A stretch of 64,000 bases of DNA from CAZBXE01 sp964496125 (lineage in GTDB: Bacteria; Chlamydiota; Chlamydiia; Chlamydiales; CAZBXE01). The notes below the pieces were generated by a model. It had not been told where the DNA came from. It saw nothing but the letters and a program-made list of their open reading frames with translations, and made no database searches. Positions within the stretch are counted from its first letter, which is position 1; each line of letters begins with the position of its first letter. Both the position numbers and the translations under genes were made by a program. Below are positions 49,676 through 57,692 of the stretch, one piece after another. The stretch lies in assembly GCA_964496125.1 (NCBI GenBank), contig CAZBXE010000002.1, forward strand, positions 62,001 through 126,000. The letters are read 5' to 3'.

Positions 49676-50056
49676 ATGTTGAAAAAAATAATAACACTTC
49701 TAGTCATGATGACCCTCCTACATTCCTGCGCTGTGTCAAAAGCAGCTAGTGCAGGCGGTGCCACCGTCAAAGAAATACAAGGCCTACGTACCAGATCCCA
49801 GGTCCTTGCCCTCACCGAAAAAATTTTACGTTCTGAACAGAACGAAGAGGGAGATCTTGTCGAGATCTACCGTGTCAAGGTGGCAAAAGGCTCAGCTGCC
49901 AGGGCCTGGATGCACGGTATCCTAGACATTGTTACCTGGGGCGCCTGGGAAGTTGTGGGCACCCCGATGGAAGGCGTCCTTACCGCTGATGAGTTTTTTA
50001 CCATCCGCGTTACCTACGACGAAAAGCACCAAGTAAAAGAGATTGCGCTCGCCTAA
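49676..50056 (+). CDS. Small lipoprotein, hypothetical
   Basis: 126 residues from ATG 49676, which has an AAGG site six bases before it; ATGs at 49661 and 49670 are possible. N-terminus M-L-K-K-I-I-T-L-L-V-M-M-T-L-L-H-S-C is a type II signal peptide with lipobox L-L-H-S-C, so it is lipidated. Mature part has a short hydrophobic patch (I-L-D-I-V-T-W-G-A-W). No family recognised. Ends in front of a weak hairpin (TAACC/GGTTA with T run, near 50065-50090). Confidence 0.72.
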   Translation: MLKKIITLLVMMTLLHSCAVSKAASAGGATVKEIQGLRTRSQVLALTEKILRSEQNEEGDLVEIYRVKVAKGSAARAWMHGILDIVTWGAWEVVGTPMEGVLTADEFFTIRVTYDEKHQVKEIALA

Positions 50057-50122
50057 TAGTCTGATAACCTTTTCTGGTTAAAAATTTTTTATTATTCTAT
50101 AATAGAGAAAAGGGGTAAGCTC

Positions 50123-51631
50123 ATGAATGATGCCAACAGTGTCCGACCGAGCCCAAACGAAATCAAGCTTCTCCAAAACACAAAAGATTTGAACAAACTT
50201 ACGTTAAAAGAGGGACGCCTTGTCAAAAAAAGATTTTGGAATAAGACAGACGCCCCTACTACTGACCTTGAAAATAGGATTTCAACAATCCTCCAGGGAT
50301 TGAGAGAGCAACCCAAAGACCAAGCAAAAGTTCTTCAAAACCTCAGTACAATACAATCACTCCCAAAACAAATACAGAACGCATGCAAAACAGCAAAAAA
50401 AGTTTTGTATGGTACCGATGACACAGTTGCGGGTCTGAAGGAAGAAAAACTAGCGCTCAAGAAGGCAGCTGAAGAATTGCAAGCCCCTTATGATCAACAT
50501 TCAGCTGATCGACTACGTACCGCTATTGGTTTTTTAGAGAATGTGAAATCAACTAATCCTACAGTCAAGGCGAAAGTGGAAAAGTTAAAAGCATTGATTC
50601 GTGGGCAAATAGAAGACCTAAAAGCAAACGAAACGAACCGGTTTACGGCTTTCCAACAAAGAGCAAACACCCTCCTCGATGAACTTAAGGAAACACACCA
50701 ACTTGCTCGTAAAATTGCCAAAGCGCAGTTTACTCTACAACTCACAGGCGTTCCCAAGGCAGGAAAAGGTGCAACAGGAACCCTTCTTATCTTTGACTTT
50801 GGCGGAAAACTCCTTGGCGCCTATAAACCTCACAGTTCTATGGTCAGGATGGGAGCAAAAGTGGGGAATTTCTTCAAAAGTATGACTCTTCCTCTCTTTG
50901 GAGGCATCGGACAGCTAAGCCACCTCTCAAGAGGCAAAGAGGCTCAATCTAAGGCAGAGGTTGCTGTGTATGAAATGGACCGCGCCTTCAGCATTCACTC
51001 CGTACCCCCGGCTGCTAGAATGATGATTGGGAAAAAAGAAGGCACCTTCCAAATGAATACCAAAACCTACGCAAAGGCACAAAGCGGTGCCGAGAGTCAA
51101 CCAGAAATGAAGGAAGCAAAAGAGGTTCTTGGGCAGCTGGAGAAAGATTCGTATACAGAAGAAGAACGCAAAGTTTTTGGCAGATTTGCTCTACTGGACA
51201 TGTTATCTGGAAACATGGATGCGCATGAAGAAAACTATTTCATCGAAACAGATAAAGATAAAATTAAAACCATTGTCGCTATTGATAAAGCCAATTCCCT
51301 GCCAGAAAAAGTAGCAAGACCAGGAGCACGCCTAGCAAGAAACCAATATAAATGGAAAAACCTCCCGATTGCCAATAAACCTTTCCCCGAAGAAACCTTG
51401 GCTCTCATGAAAAGCCTCTCACGAGAGAAGGTAGAAGAGTACATCATAGAAATTGAGAAAAAACCAGGATATAAGGACTTTTTTACGCCAAGTATGAAAG
51501 AGCAATTGGTTGCTCGCGCACAAGCTATGAGACTAGCCGCCATAAGCAAAAACGAGCTAACTCCAAAAGCAATGGCAGAAGCGTTGCAAAACCCTTTGAA
51601 GGCAGACATCATTTCGGTAGAATTGTCTTAG
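50123..51631 (+). CDS. Hypothetical protein with a PI3/PI4-kinase or HipA-like kinase fold; effector candidate
   Basis: 502 residues. The N-terminal 200 are helical, no signal peptide. From about 215 kinase-like elements occur in order: L-L-I-F-D-F-G-G-K-L-L-G-A-Y-K235-P-H (ATP-binding Lys), an E-V-A-V-Y-E-M-D near 279-286, then D359-M-L-S-G-N-M-D366-A-H-E-E-N371 (the D-x-x-x-x-N-x-D-x-H-x-x-N catalytic pattern of PI3/PI4 kinases, HipA and actin-fragmin kinase) and V-A-I-D388 (metal Asp). TATAAT at 50098-50103 is its -10, AAAGGGG the ribosome site. The fold call rests on this spacing only. Confidence 0.6.
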   Translation: MNDANSVRPSPNEIKLLQNTKDLNKLTLKEGRLVKKRFWNKTDAPTTDLENRISTILQGLREQPKDQAKVLQNLSTIQSLPKQIQNACKTAKKVLYGTDDTVAGLKEEKLALKKAAEELQAPYDQHSADRLRTAIGFLENVKSTNPTVKAKVEKLKALIRGQIEDLKANETNRFTAFQQRANTLLDELKETHQLARKIAKAQFTLQLTGVPKAGKGATGTLLIFDFGGKLLGAYKPHSSMVRMGAKVGNFFKSMTLPLFGGIGQLSHLSRGKEAQSKAEVAVYEMDRAFSIHSVPPAARMMIGKKEGTFQMNTKTYAKAQSGAESQPEMKEAKEVLGQLEKDSYTEEERKVFGRFALLDMLSGNMDAHEENYFIETDKDKIKTIVAIDKANSLPEKVARPGARLARNQYKWKNLPIANKPFPEETLALMKSLSREKVEEYIIEIEKKPGYKDFFTPSMKEQLVARAQAMRLAAISKNELTPKAMAEALQNPLKADIISVELS

Positions 51632-51683
51632 GATCTTGAATAATAATCCTCCAGTCTGATAAGGATAGCCAAGGAGGATTTTT

Positions 51684-52205
51684 ATGCGTGATCTTTGGAG
51701 ATCGTATCTTTACGAAGGCATCGCCTTCATCATTCTTGGCGGGCTTGCCCTCGCACTACCAGGGTTCTTCACTCTTACCTTGGAACTACTGCTCGGTTCA
51801 CTCTTTGTCATCGCAGGTTTTGCTCTCGCCTACAGAACCTATGCTCTGATGGGTAAAACGGGCTTTTGGGCCTCTGTCTTCAGCACCTTCCTCGTCTTCT
51901 TCGTGGGGATCTGGATGCTTGCCTTCCCCACAAAAGGAATGTTCACACTCACGTTTATCCTGGCTCTCTTCTATCTCTTAGATGGATGCGCTAAGATGAT
52001 CTTTGCCGTGCAGATGAACATCTTTAAAAATTGGTTCTGGATCATGATTTCAGGAATGCTAGAAGTCTTTATCGCACTTCTTATTTGGAAAGGTTGGCCA
52101 AGTTCCGGCATTTGGGCTGTAGGCATTCTCGTGGGTGTTAACCTACTTGTATCTGGTTTTACACAAGTGATTATTGCCTACAACGTCAGAGACGCTATTG
52201 ATTAA
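51684..52205 (+). CDS. HdeD-like (DUF308) membrane protein
   Basis: 173 residues of about six hydrophobic segments, in the HdeD pattern: R-S-Y-L-Y-E-G-I-A-F-I-I-L-G-G-L-A-L near the start, and internal repeats with L-A-L-F-Y-L-L-D-G-C-A-K. HdeD family proteins are inner-membrane, in E. coli linked to acid tolerance. AAGGAGGA ribosome site. Convergent with the DUF2490 gene, overlapping it by 11 bases. Confidence 0.8.
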   Translation: MRDLWRSYLYEGIAFIILGGLALALPGFFTLTLELLLGSLFVIAGFALAYRTYALMGKTGFWASVFSTFLVFFVGIWMLAFPTKGMFTLTFILALFYLLDGCAKMIFAVQMNIFKNWFWIMISGMLEVFIALLIWKGWPSSGIWAVGILVGVNLLVSGFTQVIIAYNVRDAID

Positions 52206-52878
52206 AATAGGTATATACGTAAAACTGCAGTACGTGATCCACAGTCCATAAGGACCCAGCCGTTTTTCGGAGCTGGAGCATGTAGGCTAAAAAGCCACTC
52301 ATCCACTCCGGAAAACGCCACTCTAAACCCGTTGTAAAACGGTTCTGCGAAAACTCCTTGGCGTTGCGGATAAAAATCTCCTCGGCAAGAAAAGGAGTGA
52401 TCTGGAGGAGCGAATCTTTTCTTGGGAAACGCAGAGTGACTTGATTCCGATAGTGCCAATCGTCATGGACAGAGTTATATTGAAACCGATTTCTATCTGC
52501 GATCTGTACACAAGAAAAATCCCACTTACCAGTTGCATCAAATAAAGGAACATTCTCTCCCTTCCAGTAGCTACCCCCTCTACTACTTGTCACCCTTTCC
52601 ACTCCTTGTCTGTAGCCTGGTGTCACGACCCAATTTTCATGGACTTTAAAGTTCAGGCCCACCTGGGCATATTGATAATAGAGAAGGCTTGCATTGTCCT
52701 TAAATCGAAAGGAGATCAGTGCTGTAAGGGAAAATTGGTCTGTAATTTTGGTTTCCGTGCTAAGCTGGGTCCAGAAGCGGAAATCATTGCCCGTGGCAGC
52801 ATGCAACTGGCTTAAAACAAGAAAGATCAGAAAAACAAATCTACGAAAATACATGGAGCTCTTTCTGGTATTTGACAA
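52195..52878 (-). CDS. DUF2490 family outer-membrane-like protein
   Basis: 227 residues (start at 52878 or at 52854, M-Y-F-R-R-F). Signal peptide R-F-V-F-L-I-F-L-V-L-S-Q-L-H-A. The mature part is alternating beta strands (F-R-F-W-T-Q-L-S-T-E-T-K and F-T-T-G-L-E-W-R-F), as in 8-12-stranded barrels, with an early D-x-x-x-W-T-Q and R-N-R-F-x-Y pattern of DUF2490. Probably an outer-membrane barrel; function unknown. Confidence 0.75.
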   Translation of the reverse strand: MSNTRKSSMYFRRFVFLIFLVLSQLHAATGNDFRFWTQLSTETKITDQFSLTALISFRFKDNASLLYYQYAQVGLNFKVHENWVVTPGYRQGVERVTSSRGGSYWKGENVPLFDATGKWDFSCVQIADRNRFQYNSVHDDWHYRNQVTLRFPRKDSLLQITPFLAEEIFIRNAKEFSQNRFTTGLEWRFPEWMSGFLAYMLQLRKTAGSLWTVDHVLQFYVYTYFNQ

Positions 52879-52900
52879 GTTAATCCCCGCGTCCTATAAA
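52872..52900 (+). promoter_or_regulatory. Strong promoter overlapping the start of the Ntn hydrolase gene
   Basis: Consensus-like TTGACA at 52872-52877, 17-base spacer, TATAAA at 52895-52900. The ATG is at 52908, about the +1 position, so the mRNA would be leaderless. The AAGGA before the ATG would be inside or before +1. Confidence 0.65.
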
Positions 52901-52907
52901 AAAGGAT

Positions 52908-53936
52908 ATGGCAAAAAGGCTTTTCTGTCAGCTTCTTCTCACCCTCAGCTTACTCTCTTGCTTCAGCGCGGGGGAAGGATGTTCCCGCGTGTTCTTTAAT
53001 AATCCTGTTGCCAAAGTGGTTGCCAGATCTATGGATCTCAATGTCAATGACTTACCTAGAATGGTTGCCTATCCAAGAGGGATTGAACGAGAAGGAAGGG
53101 CAGGACCAAACTCAGTTGAGTGGAAATCGAAGTATGGAAGTTTGGTCATCACAGCCTTTAACCAGGCTACTTCAGACGGTATGAATGAAAAAGGACTTGC
53201 AGCCCACCTGCTTTACCTTCACAATACAAAATACGAAGAAAGAGATGAAAGAAAAGGTCTTGCCAATAGTCTCTGGATCCAATATTTCCTTGACAACTTT
53301 GCCACTGTGCAAGAAGCGCTCGATTCACTCCAAGACTTTCAAGTGATTTCCACAGAAGTGAATGGACAAAAATGGCCCCTACACGCCGTTCTCGAGGATG
53401 CCACAGGTGATTCAGCCATTCTTGAATATATCGACGGAAAGCAACACGTCCACCATGGGAAGGAATATGTCGTTGCAACAAATGACCCCATCTACCAAGA
53501 ACAGGCAGAAAACTTAAAGCGGTACAAGCTCTTTGGAGGAGACCTTGCTCTGCCTGGCGACGTTGATTCACAAAGCCGGTTTGTCCGCGCGTCATCCTTT
53601 CTAAAAACGCTGCCTCAGCCTAAAAACGAAAGGGAAGCGATAGCTCGAGCTGTTGCGGTCATTCGCACGGTGATGGTTCCCCGGGGTGCTGTTGATACAA
53701 GCGGGCATGAAGAGGGCGTTTCTTGGCCAACCCTTTGGCTTGCGGCAGCAGACACTACACACAAAATCTACTACTTTAACTCAACGCTTCGTCCCAACAC
53801 ATTTTGGATTGAGCTTGTCAATCTCGATTTCTCTGAAACAGCCCCCCTACTCGAGTTAGACCCCCATAATCCGAGACTTGCTGGCGATGTTTCTAAGCTC
53901 TTTACGCCCGTACCTAGAAAAACCATCTCAAAATAA
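52908..53936 (+). CDS. Exported choloylglycine hydrolase/penicillin V acylase family protein
   Basis: 342 residues. Signal peptide ends just before C25 (S-A-G-E-G-C-S-R-V-F-F), so signal peptidase cleavage would expose the N-terminal Cys nucleophile of this Ntn family. R-S-M-D-L, Y-G-S-L-V-I-T-A-F-N and S-D-G-M-N-E-K-G-L follow in family order. Relatives cleave linear C-N amides such as bile salts, penicillin V or acyl-homoserine lactones. Likely periplasmic. Substrate not predictable. Confidence 0.85.
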   Translation: MAKRLFCQLLLTLSLLSCFSAGEGCSRVFFNNPVAKVVARSMDLNVNDLPRMVAYPRGIEREGRAGPNSVEWKSKYGSLVITAFNQATSDGMNEKGLAAHLLYLHNTKYEERDERKGLANSLWIQYFLDNFATVQEALDSLQDFQVISTEVNGQKWPLHAVLEDATGDSAILEYIDGKQHVHHGKEYVVATNDPIYQEQAENLKRYKLFGGDLALPGDVDSQSRFVRASSFLKTLPQPKNEREAIARAVAVIRTVMVPRGAVDTSGHEEGVSWPTLWLAAADTTHKIYYFNSTLRPNTFWIELVNLDFSETAPLLELDPHNPRLAGDVSKLFTPVPRKTISK

Positions 53937-53965
53937 TTGACTTTTCTGGATTTGCATTTTAATAT
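53937..53965 (+). promoter_or_regulatory. Promoter overlapping the start of the gene at 53968
   Basis: TTGACT at 53937-53942, 17-base spacer, TAATAT at 53960-53965. The predicted +1 (about 53972) lies after the ATG at 53968 and at the second ATG (53974), so the second start on a leaderless message is favoured. Confidence 0.6.
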
Positions 53966-53967
53966 CC

Positions 53968-54951
53968 ATGTCCATGCGCACCCTCTTTCTGTTTGTCATC
54001 CTCTTATTCGCAACACCTATTTATGGATATCACACAAAATTCGACAAGGCCTATAAAAGCCTCCGTGATCCTAAAAACCCTACAGTGCTTGACTTTCGAA
54101 AACTCGAACGCAGCATGGATGAAGACATCAGAGAGAAGCTTCCTTTCAAAAACACAGGTCGTTTTATCCCCATCAGACGCGGTTTCAGATTCTTAGATTC
54201 TCAAATGAAACGCTCCCCCCCTCTAAAAGTAATCCACTGTGGCACAAAGGGAAACCGAAATAAAAGGGCCATCATCTGCTATGTTTCGATGAATAAGCCC
54301 TACCCAGCGCTTTGCCAAAGATTAACAAAGAGTCTGATCCGCCTGGATATAGACGCAGATCTTCTGATGCAGATCGGGGGATATCCGAATATAAATGCAG
54401 GAGACTTAAGCTTATGTGATGTTCCTTACGCCTTTAAGATATGTATGTTTCGGCAGGCACAAGACCTTGGATACAAAAGCGTTCTCTGGCTGGACGCCTC
54501 GCTCTATGCACTCAAAGATCCCTCCCCCCTCTTTTCTGTCATCGAAAAACATGGCTATTTTGCCTTTACCGCTCCAAATTGTACCATGCAGACACAACTA
54601 GATTCGGGACATCTGGACGTAAAGCTCTACAATTCTCTCCCCTTTCTAAAGGATAAACATCCTCAGGAGATCTATCATGTCTGGGCTACCATCGTTGGCT
54701 TAAATCTAAAAAGTGCAACAGGGCGCGGCCTTCTTCACGAATGGTACGAAATGGCAAAAAATAAAGATAGTTTTGTATCCAACAACCCTGAAGAAGTGCC
54801 CCTTTCTGCCATTCTGAGTAACAGAGGGCTACCTATCCTTGGATTTAGAGACGATTACTTTTCTGAAGAAACACACAACCCGACCTGGAAAATGGAAAAG
54901 ATGTTTATCAGGGATAAGTATATGAGCTGCAAAGAGATTCCACAAACCTAA
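53968..54951 (+). CDS. Secreted hypothetical protein with a glycosyltransferase-like core
   Basis: 327 residues (325 if the ATG at 53974 is used). Signal peptide (T-L-F-L-F-V-I-L-L-F-A-T-P-I-Y-G). The middle has I-C-Y-V-S-M-N-K, Y-A-F-K-I-C-M-F-R-Q-A, and V-L-W-L-D-A-S-L-Y (about 173-181), a pattern like GT-A enzymes in which a D-x-D-like W-L-D-A-S binds the metal. Exported location is unusual for a nucleotide-sugar enzyme, so it may be a secreted effector or act on a host sugar. Fold call is tentative. Confidence 0.6.
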   Translation: MSMRTLFLFVILLFATPIYGYHTKFDKAYKSLRDPKNPTVLDFRKLERSMDEDIREKLPFKNTGRFIPIRRGFRFLDSQMKRSPPLKVIHCGTKGNRNKRAIICYVSMNKPYPALCQRLTKSLIRLDIDADLLMQIGGYPNINAGDLSLCDVPYAFKICMFRQAQDLGYKSVLWLDASLYALKDPSPLFSVIEKHGYFAFTAPNCTMQTQLDSGHLDVKLYNSLPFLKDKHPQEIYHVWATIVGLNLKSATGRGLLHEWYEMAKNKDSFVSNNPEEVPLSAILSNRGLPILGFRDDYFSEETHNPTWKMEKMFIRDKYMSCKEIPQT

Positions 54952-55150
54952 GCCCCCTAAGTCCCCGCGAGCCGTCATAGAGCATAGGCTCTCTATCTTG
55001 CGAGTTTCCTCCGCTCAACTAAGGAGAGGAGCTGCTAGCCCATTCTCTGATCCAACATAATCCTCAAGATAGAAAGCATATTCAACTTGCATACTTTCCC
55101 TATCAGATAGGAGAAACTCCCGATCCCTCCTCCTCCAATAGAGCAAAGCA
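54952..55150. other. Intergenic region with small hairpins
   Basis: About 200 bases without a gene. GAGCC with GGCTC (about 54968 and 54987) and TAGAG with CTCTA suggest weak hairpins that could end the gene before it. Confidence 0.3.
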
Positions 55151-55322
55151 ATACACAAATGAAGTGCAAAGTATGTTTCTGCCTGCGTCGGACAATCCCT
55201 CAATTTTACCTGTCTGCATCGCTAAGATTTTTCACCAGATCAGCTTCGACGCCTCTACCGCTCGCAATAATTGAGGGCGCTTTTTTGGCATATTACCAAC
55301 TTTTCAATTCATTTGTGAATAT
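55151..55322 (-). repeat. MITE-like repeat, copy D
   Basis: 172 bases in the same orientation as copy C, sharing CTGCCTGCGTCGGACAAT, CTTCGACGCCTCTACCGCT and the ends ATACACAAATGA and TCATTTGTGAATAT. Lies 13 bases after (in gene direction) the PPR gene stop. Confidence 0.8.
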
Positions 55323-55334
55323 CTAAATCTATAA

Positions 55335-56417
55335 TTAGTCGATAGTCTCAAAACTATGCAAAACTTTTAATTCGTTTGTTCCACCAAAGGGTTTCTTGCT
55401 TAAAGTTTTATCAAGATAATCAAATACTTCCTTGGTAAACTTATAGCCTTTCTCTTTCCAAAATTTCAATACTTGGATCGCTTCTCTCTTTCCATTGGAG
55501 TTACAGAGTAAAGTACAACAAAGCGTTTTGTCCGGCGTAACTTTTTCTTTGTCCATCAGCTCTAAAAGAGGGGAAACCTCACCGAAATTGCTTCTTCCCA
55601 TGTGGTTGTATAAAACGCGATTGTATGTGTAAGCATCAGGTTTGTGGGGTGATTGCAACATAGTGTCAAATATTTCTCTAACAAGATCATGTTTCCCCAT
55701 CCTGTTACAGCGCTTAATCATACTATTACAAATATAAACAGGAATCGAGCTTTTTGGGGTTTGCGATGATATTATTTTCTGTGTCTGTAAATCTATTTCA
55801 ACATCACTTATTTCCCCCTCTTCTTTCTCGTTTGTTGAGGGAACTTCATTCGTAGGCGATGAGCATGTGCTGGTTAAAAGCTTTTTGATTGAGAACATGT
55901 CATTTCTTGCAAAATAGGCATCTAAAACATCGTCATAAGTTTTACGCGTCGTGATGGCTTTTGCTTGCATCATTTTAGAAAATAGACTTGCGACCTTTTT
56001 ATAGTTCTTTTTCTTCGCCGCTTTACTAATTAACCTATCATAGAAATCTACCTTTTTCTTTGAGAAGGTGAGCGCTTCAGCCTGTAACTTGACCTTACTT
56101 TCTTCAGGTGTACTGGCATCATCTTTGATTTTATGTGTTTCATTTTCCTGTGAACGCTCCCCTGCAAAATTCCATGGAACGAAACTTACCTGCTCTAATG
56201 AAGGAGTTGTTAAGAAAGGTAAGAAGGGTTGTATGGGTCCTCCAAATTCAAGAGATGTCATAACTTTGGCTTTTTTTGCGATGTGCACAGTGTCCACTTC
56301 ATCCACTCGAATAGAATCCATGGTACTACGTTTTTTGCTTTCGATAAATGCCTCTTGAGGAGCAAAGGTTTTCCAAGAAACTAAACTATTAAAATTTGTA
56401 TATATAATTATACTCAC
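55335..56417 (-). CDS. Pentatricopeptide repeat (PPR) protein
   Basis: 360 residues. Contiguous 35-residue PPR units: residues 123-157 (F-Y-D-R-L-I-S-K...), 158-181 partial, 227-261 (C-N-S-M-I-K-R-C-N...H-K-P-D), 262-296 (T-Y-N-R-V-L-Y...V-T-P-D), 297-331. Units 227-261 and 262-296 both have Asn at position 5 and Asp at 35, the plant-code pair for U. Other units: D5/T35 (123), C5/V35 (297). PPR proteins bind RNA in mitochondria and plastids and are rare in bacteria. The N-terminal 120 residues are charged and unrecognised. Start is a GTG at 56415-56417; the ATG at 56321 (M33) is possible. No signal peptide. Confidence 0.85.
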   Translation of the reverse strand: MSIIIYTNFNSLVSWKTFAPQEAFIESKKRSTMDSIRVDEVDTVHIAKKAKVMTSLEFGGPIQPFLPFLTTPSLEQVSFVPWNFAGERSQENETHKIKDDASTPEESKVKLQAEALTFSKKKVDFYDRLISKAAKKKNYKKVASLFSKMMQAKAITTRKTYDDVLDAYFARNDMFSIKKLLTSTCSSPTNEVPSTNEKEEGEISDVEIDLQTQKIISSQTPKSSIPVYICNSMIKRCNRMGKHDLVREIFDTMLQSPHKPDAYTYNRVLYNHMGRSNFGEVSPLLELMDKEKVTPDKTLCCTLLCNSNGKREAIQVLKFWKEKGYKFTKEVFDYLDKTLSKKPFGGTNELKVLHSFETID

Positions 56418-56563
56418 AGTATTAATGGCAAATCCGAAAAATCGTAAATCAAAGATTAGACCCAGAGGCTAACCGGAACATCCTAAAGTAATCTGCTCCG
56501 TTCTAAGATAAACGAACTAAAACTCTAAAGAGTCCATTGAAAAAATAATCCCTAGTATGAGAT

Positions 56564-56649
56564 TGCTCGGAGCCGGACTTGAACCGGCACGGAGGTTACC
56601 CTCCAAGGGATTTTAAGTCCCTTGTGTCTACCTATTTCACCATCCGAGC
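56564..56649 (-). tRNA. tRNA-Leu (anticodon TAA)
   Basis: 86 nt on the minus strand. Acceptor GCTCGGA with TCCGAGC, discriminator A at 56564. Anticodon stem GGGA/TCCC encloses CTTAAAA with TAA, reading UUA. Long variable arm, T-loop TTCAAGT. No CCA encoded. Confidence 0.95.
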
Positions 56650-56664
56650 GGGTAGATCAAGAGT

Positions 56665-56693
56665 AATGTACCTTGTTAGAGGTTTTTATGCAA
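56665..56693 (-). promoter_or_regulatory. Promoter of tRNA-Leu(TAA)
   Basis: On the minus strand TTGCAT (56688-56693), 17-base spacer, TACATT (56665-56670), 15 bases before the tRNA. Confidence 0.6.
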
Positions 56694-56714
56694 GAGGGGG
56701 GCATAACCCCCCTC
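56694..56714 (-). terminator. Stem-loop between the gene at 56721 and tRNA-Leu(TAA)
   Basis: GAGGGGGG with CCCCCCTC, 8 bp, 5-base loop, directly after the stop of the minus-strand gene and just before the tRNA promoter. No T tract, so partly uncertain. Confidence 0.55.
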
Positions 56715-56720
56715 CTCGTG

Positions 56721-57467
56721 CTATTCTGAAGGAGAATCCGCTGCTTGTTGGATCTTATCTTCTTTGGAAGCGCCCTTTTTCTCTTCAGAGATCTCACGGA
56801 TAATTTGTGAGATACTTTGATTTAAAGGAGGGGGTGTTTCTGCTTCACTTGTTGGTTCTTTTTCTCTTGGCTTGTAAAACTCTTCTCGTTTGTATTTCGC
56901 GATCGTCTCCGAGATAAGGGTTGAGGGAGGAGGAAGAAGCGATGCTACAACTGATGGAGTGATCTCTCCCGGGACACGAGGCGTCTCTTCACGTCTGCGT
57001 TTTTGCTCCTTGGGCGCTTCTTGTTCCTTAGGCTCTTCAGGAGTTGTTTCTTGTTGCTCCGCTACATCTCCTTCCTCACGGCCACCTCTGCGCCTGCGGT
57101 TTTGTCTTCGCTTTTCCCGTTTCTTGTCAACTTTCTTGCCGTCTTGCTTTTTGTCGGAATCTTCTGTAACAACTTCCTCTTTTGTCTCTCTTCCACCAGC
57201 AATTTTAATCGATCTATCGACTGTTACATTCTTCAAGATCATTTTAGCTTCCCTAACCTCGACAACTTCGTAGTCTGTTACAGGAACTAAAAATGCTTTT
57301 GGCCTTTCTTGAGATCTGAAAAAGAAACTCTGTCCAAAGGAGACAATTTCGACTGCTTCGAGGAAATACTCCTCCTGGGATACACCTTTGCTATTACGGA
57401 CAACTAGTTTACACCCTTCTTTTGGGGTAATAATTGTTTCAATGATGGGATCACGCGTATAATCCAT
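56721..57467 (-). CDS. Conserved chlamydial hypothetical (CT504 position), RNA/DNA-binding-like basic region
   Basis: About 248 residues from ATG 57467 (with an AGGTGG site; the ATG at 57494 is an alternative). N-terminal 90 residues look like a beta-rich domain (I-I-T-P-K-E-G-C-K-L-V-V-R-N-S-K-G and F-F-F-R-S-Q-E). A basic R/K/E-rich disordered segment follows (R-R-Q-N-R-R-R-R-G-G-R-E-E), then a Pro/Glu-rich tail. By order (before gapA) it is the CT504 equivalent. Role unknown. Confidence 0.78.
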   Translation of the reverse strand: MDYTRDPIIETIITPKEGCKLVVRNSKGVSQEEYFLEAVEIVSFGQSFFFRSQERPKAFLVPVTDYEVVEVREAKMILKNVTVDRSIKIAGGRETKEEVVTEDSDKKQDGKKVDKKREKRRQNRRRRGGREEGDVAEQQETTPEEPKEQEAPKEQKRRREETPRVPGEITPSVVASLLPPPSTLISETIAKYKREEFYKPREKEPTSEAETPPPLNQSISQIIREISEEKKGASKEDKIQQAADSPSE

Positions 57468-57692
57468 ACTAACCACCTGCCTTTTTAGGAACATGTCGTT
57501 CCTAGATTTATTTTGTGCAGAACCAACAGGAAGAAGCTACCGTTAAGGATGTTTGTCCAGGGCGGTATTCTAAGATTGAATAACATAGGTCTAAGCAGCC
57601 TCTTTCAAAACTGCGACCAAAAATCTTTTATTCAACTTGCGGCCTTAGGAATTCCTGCTGTCTCTGCCTTTCTAATTTGCCGCTAGTCGAGG

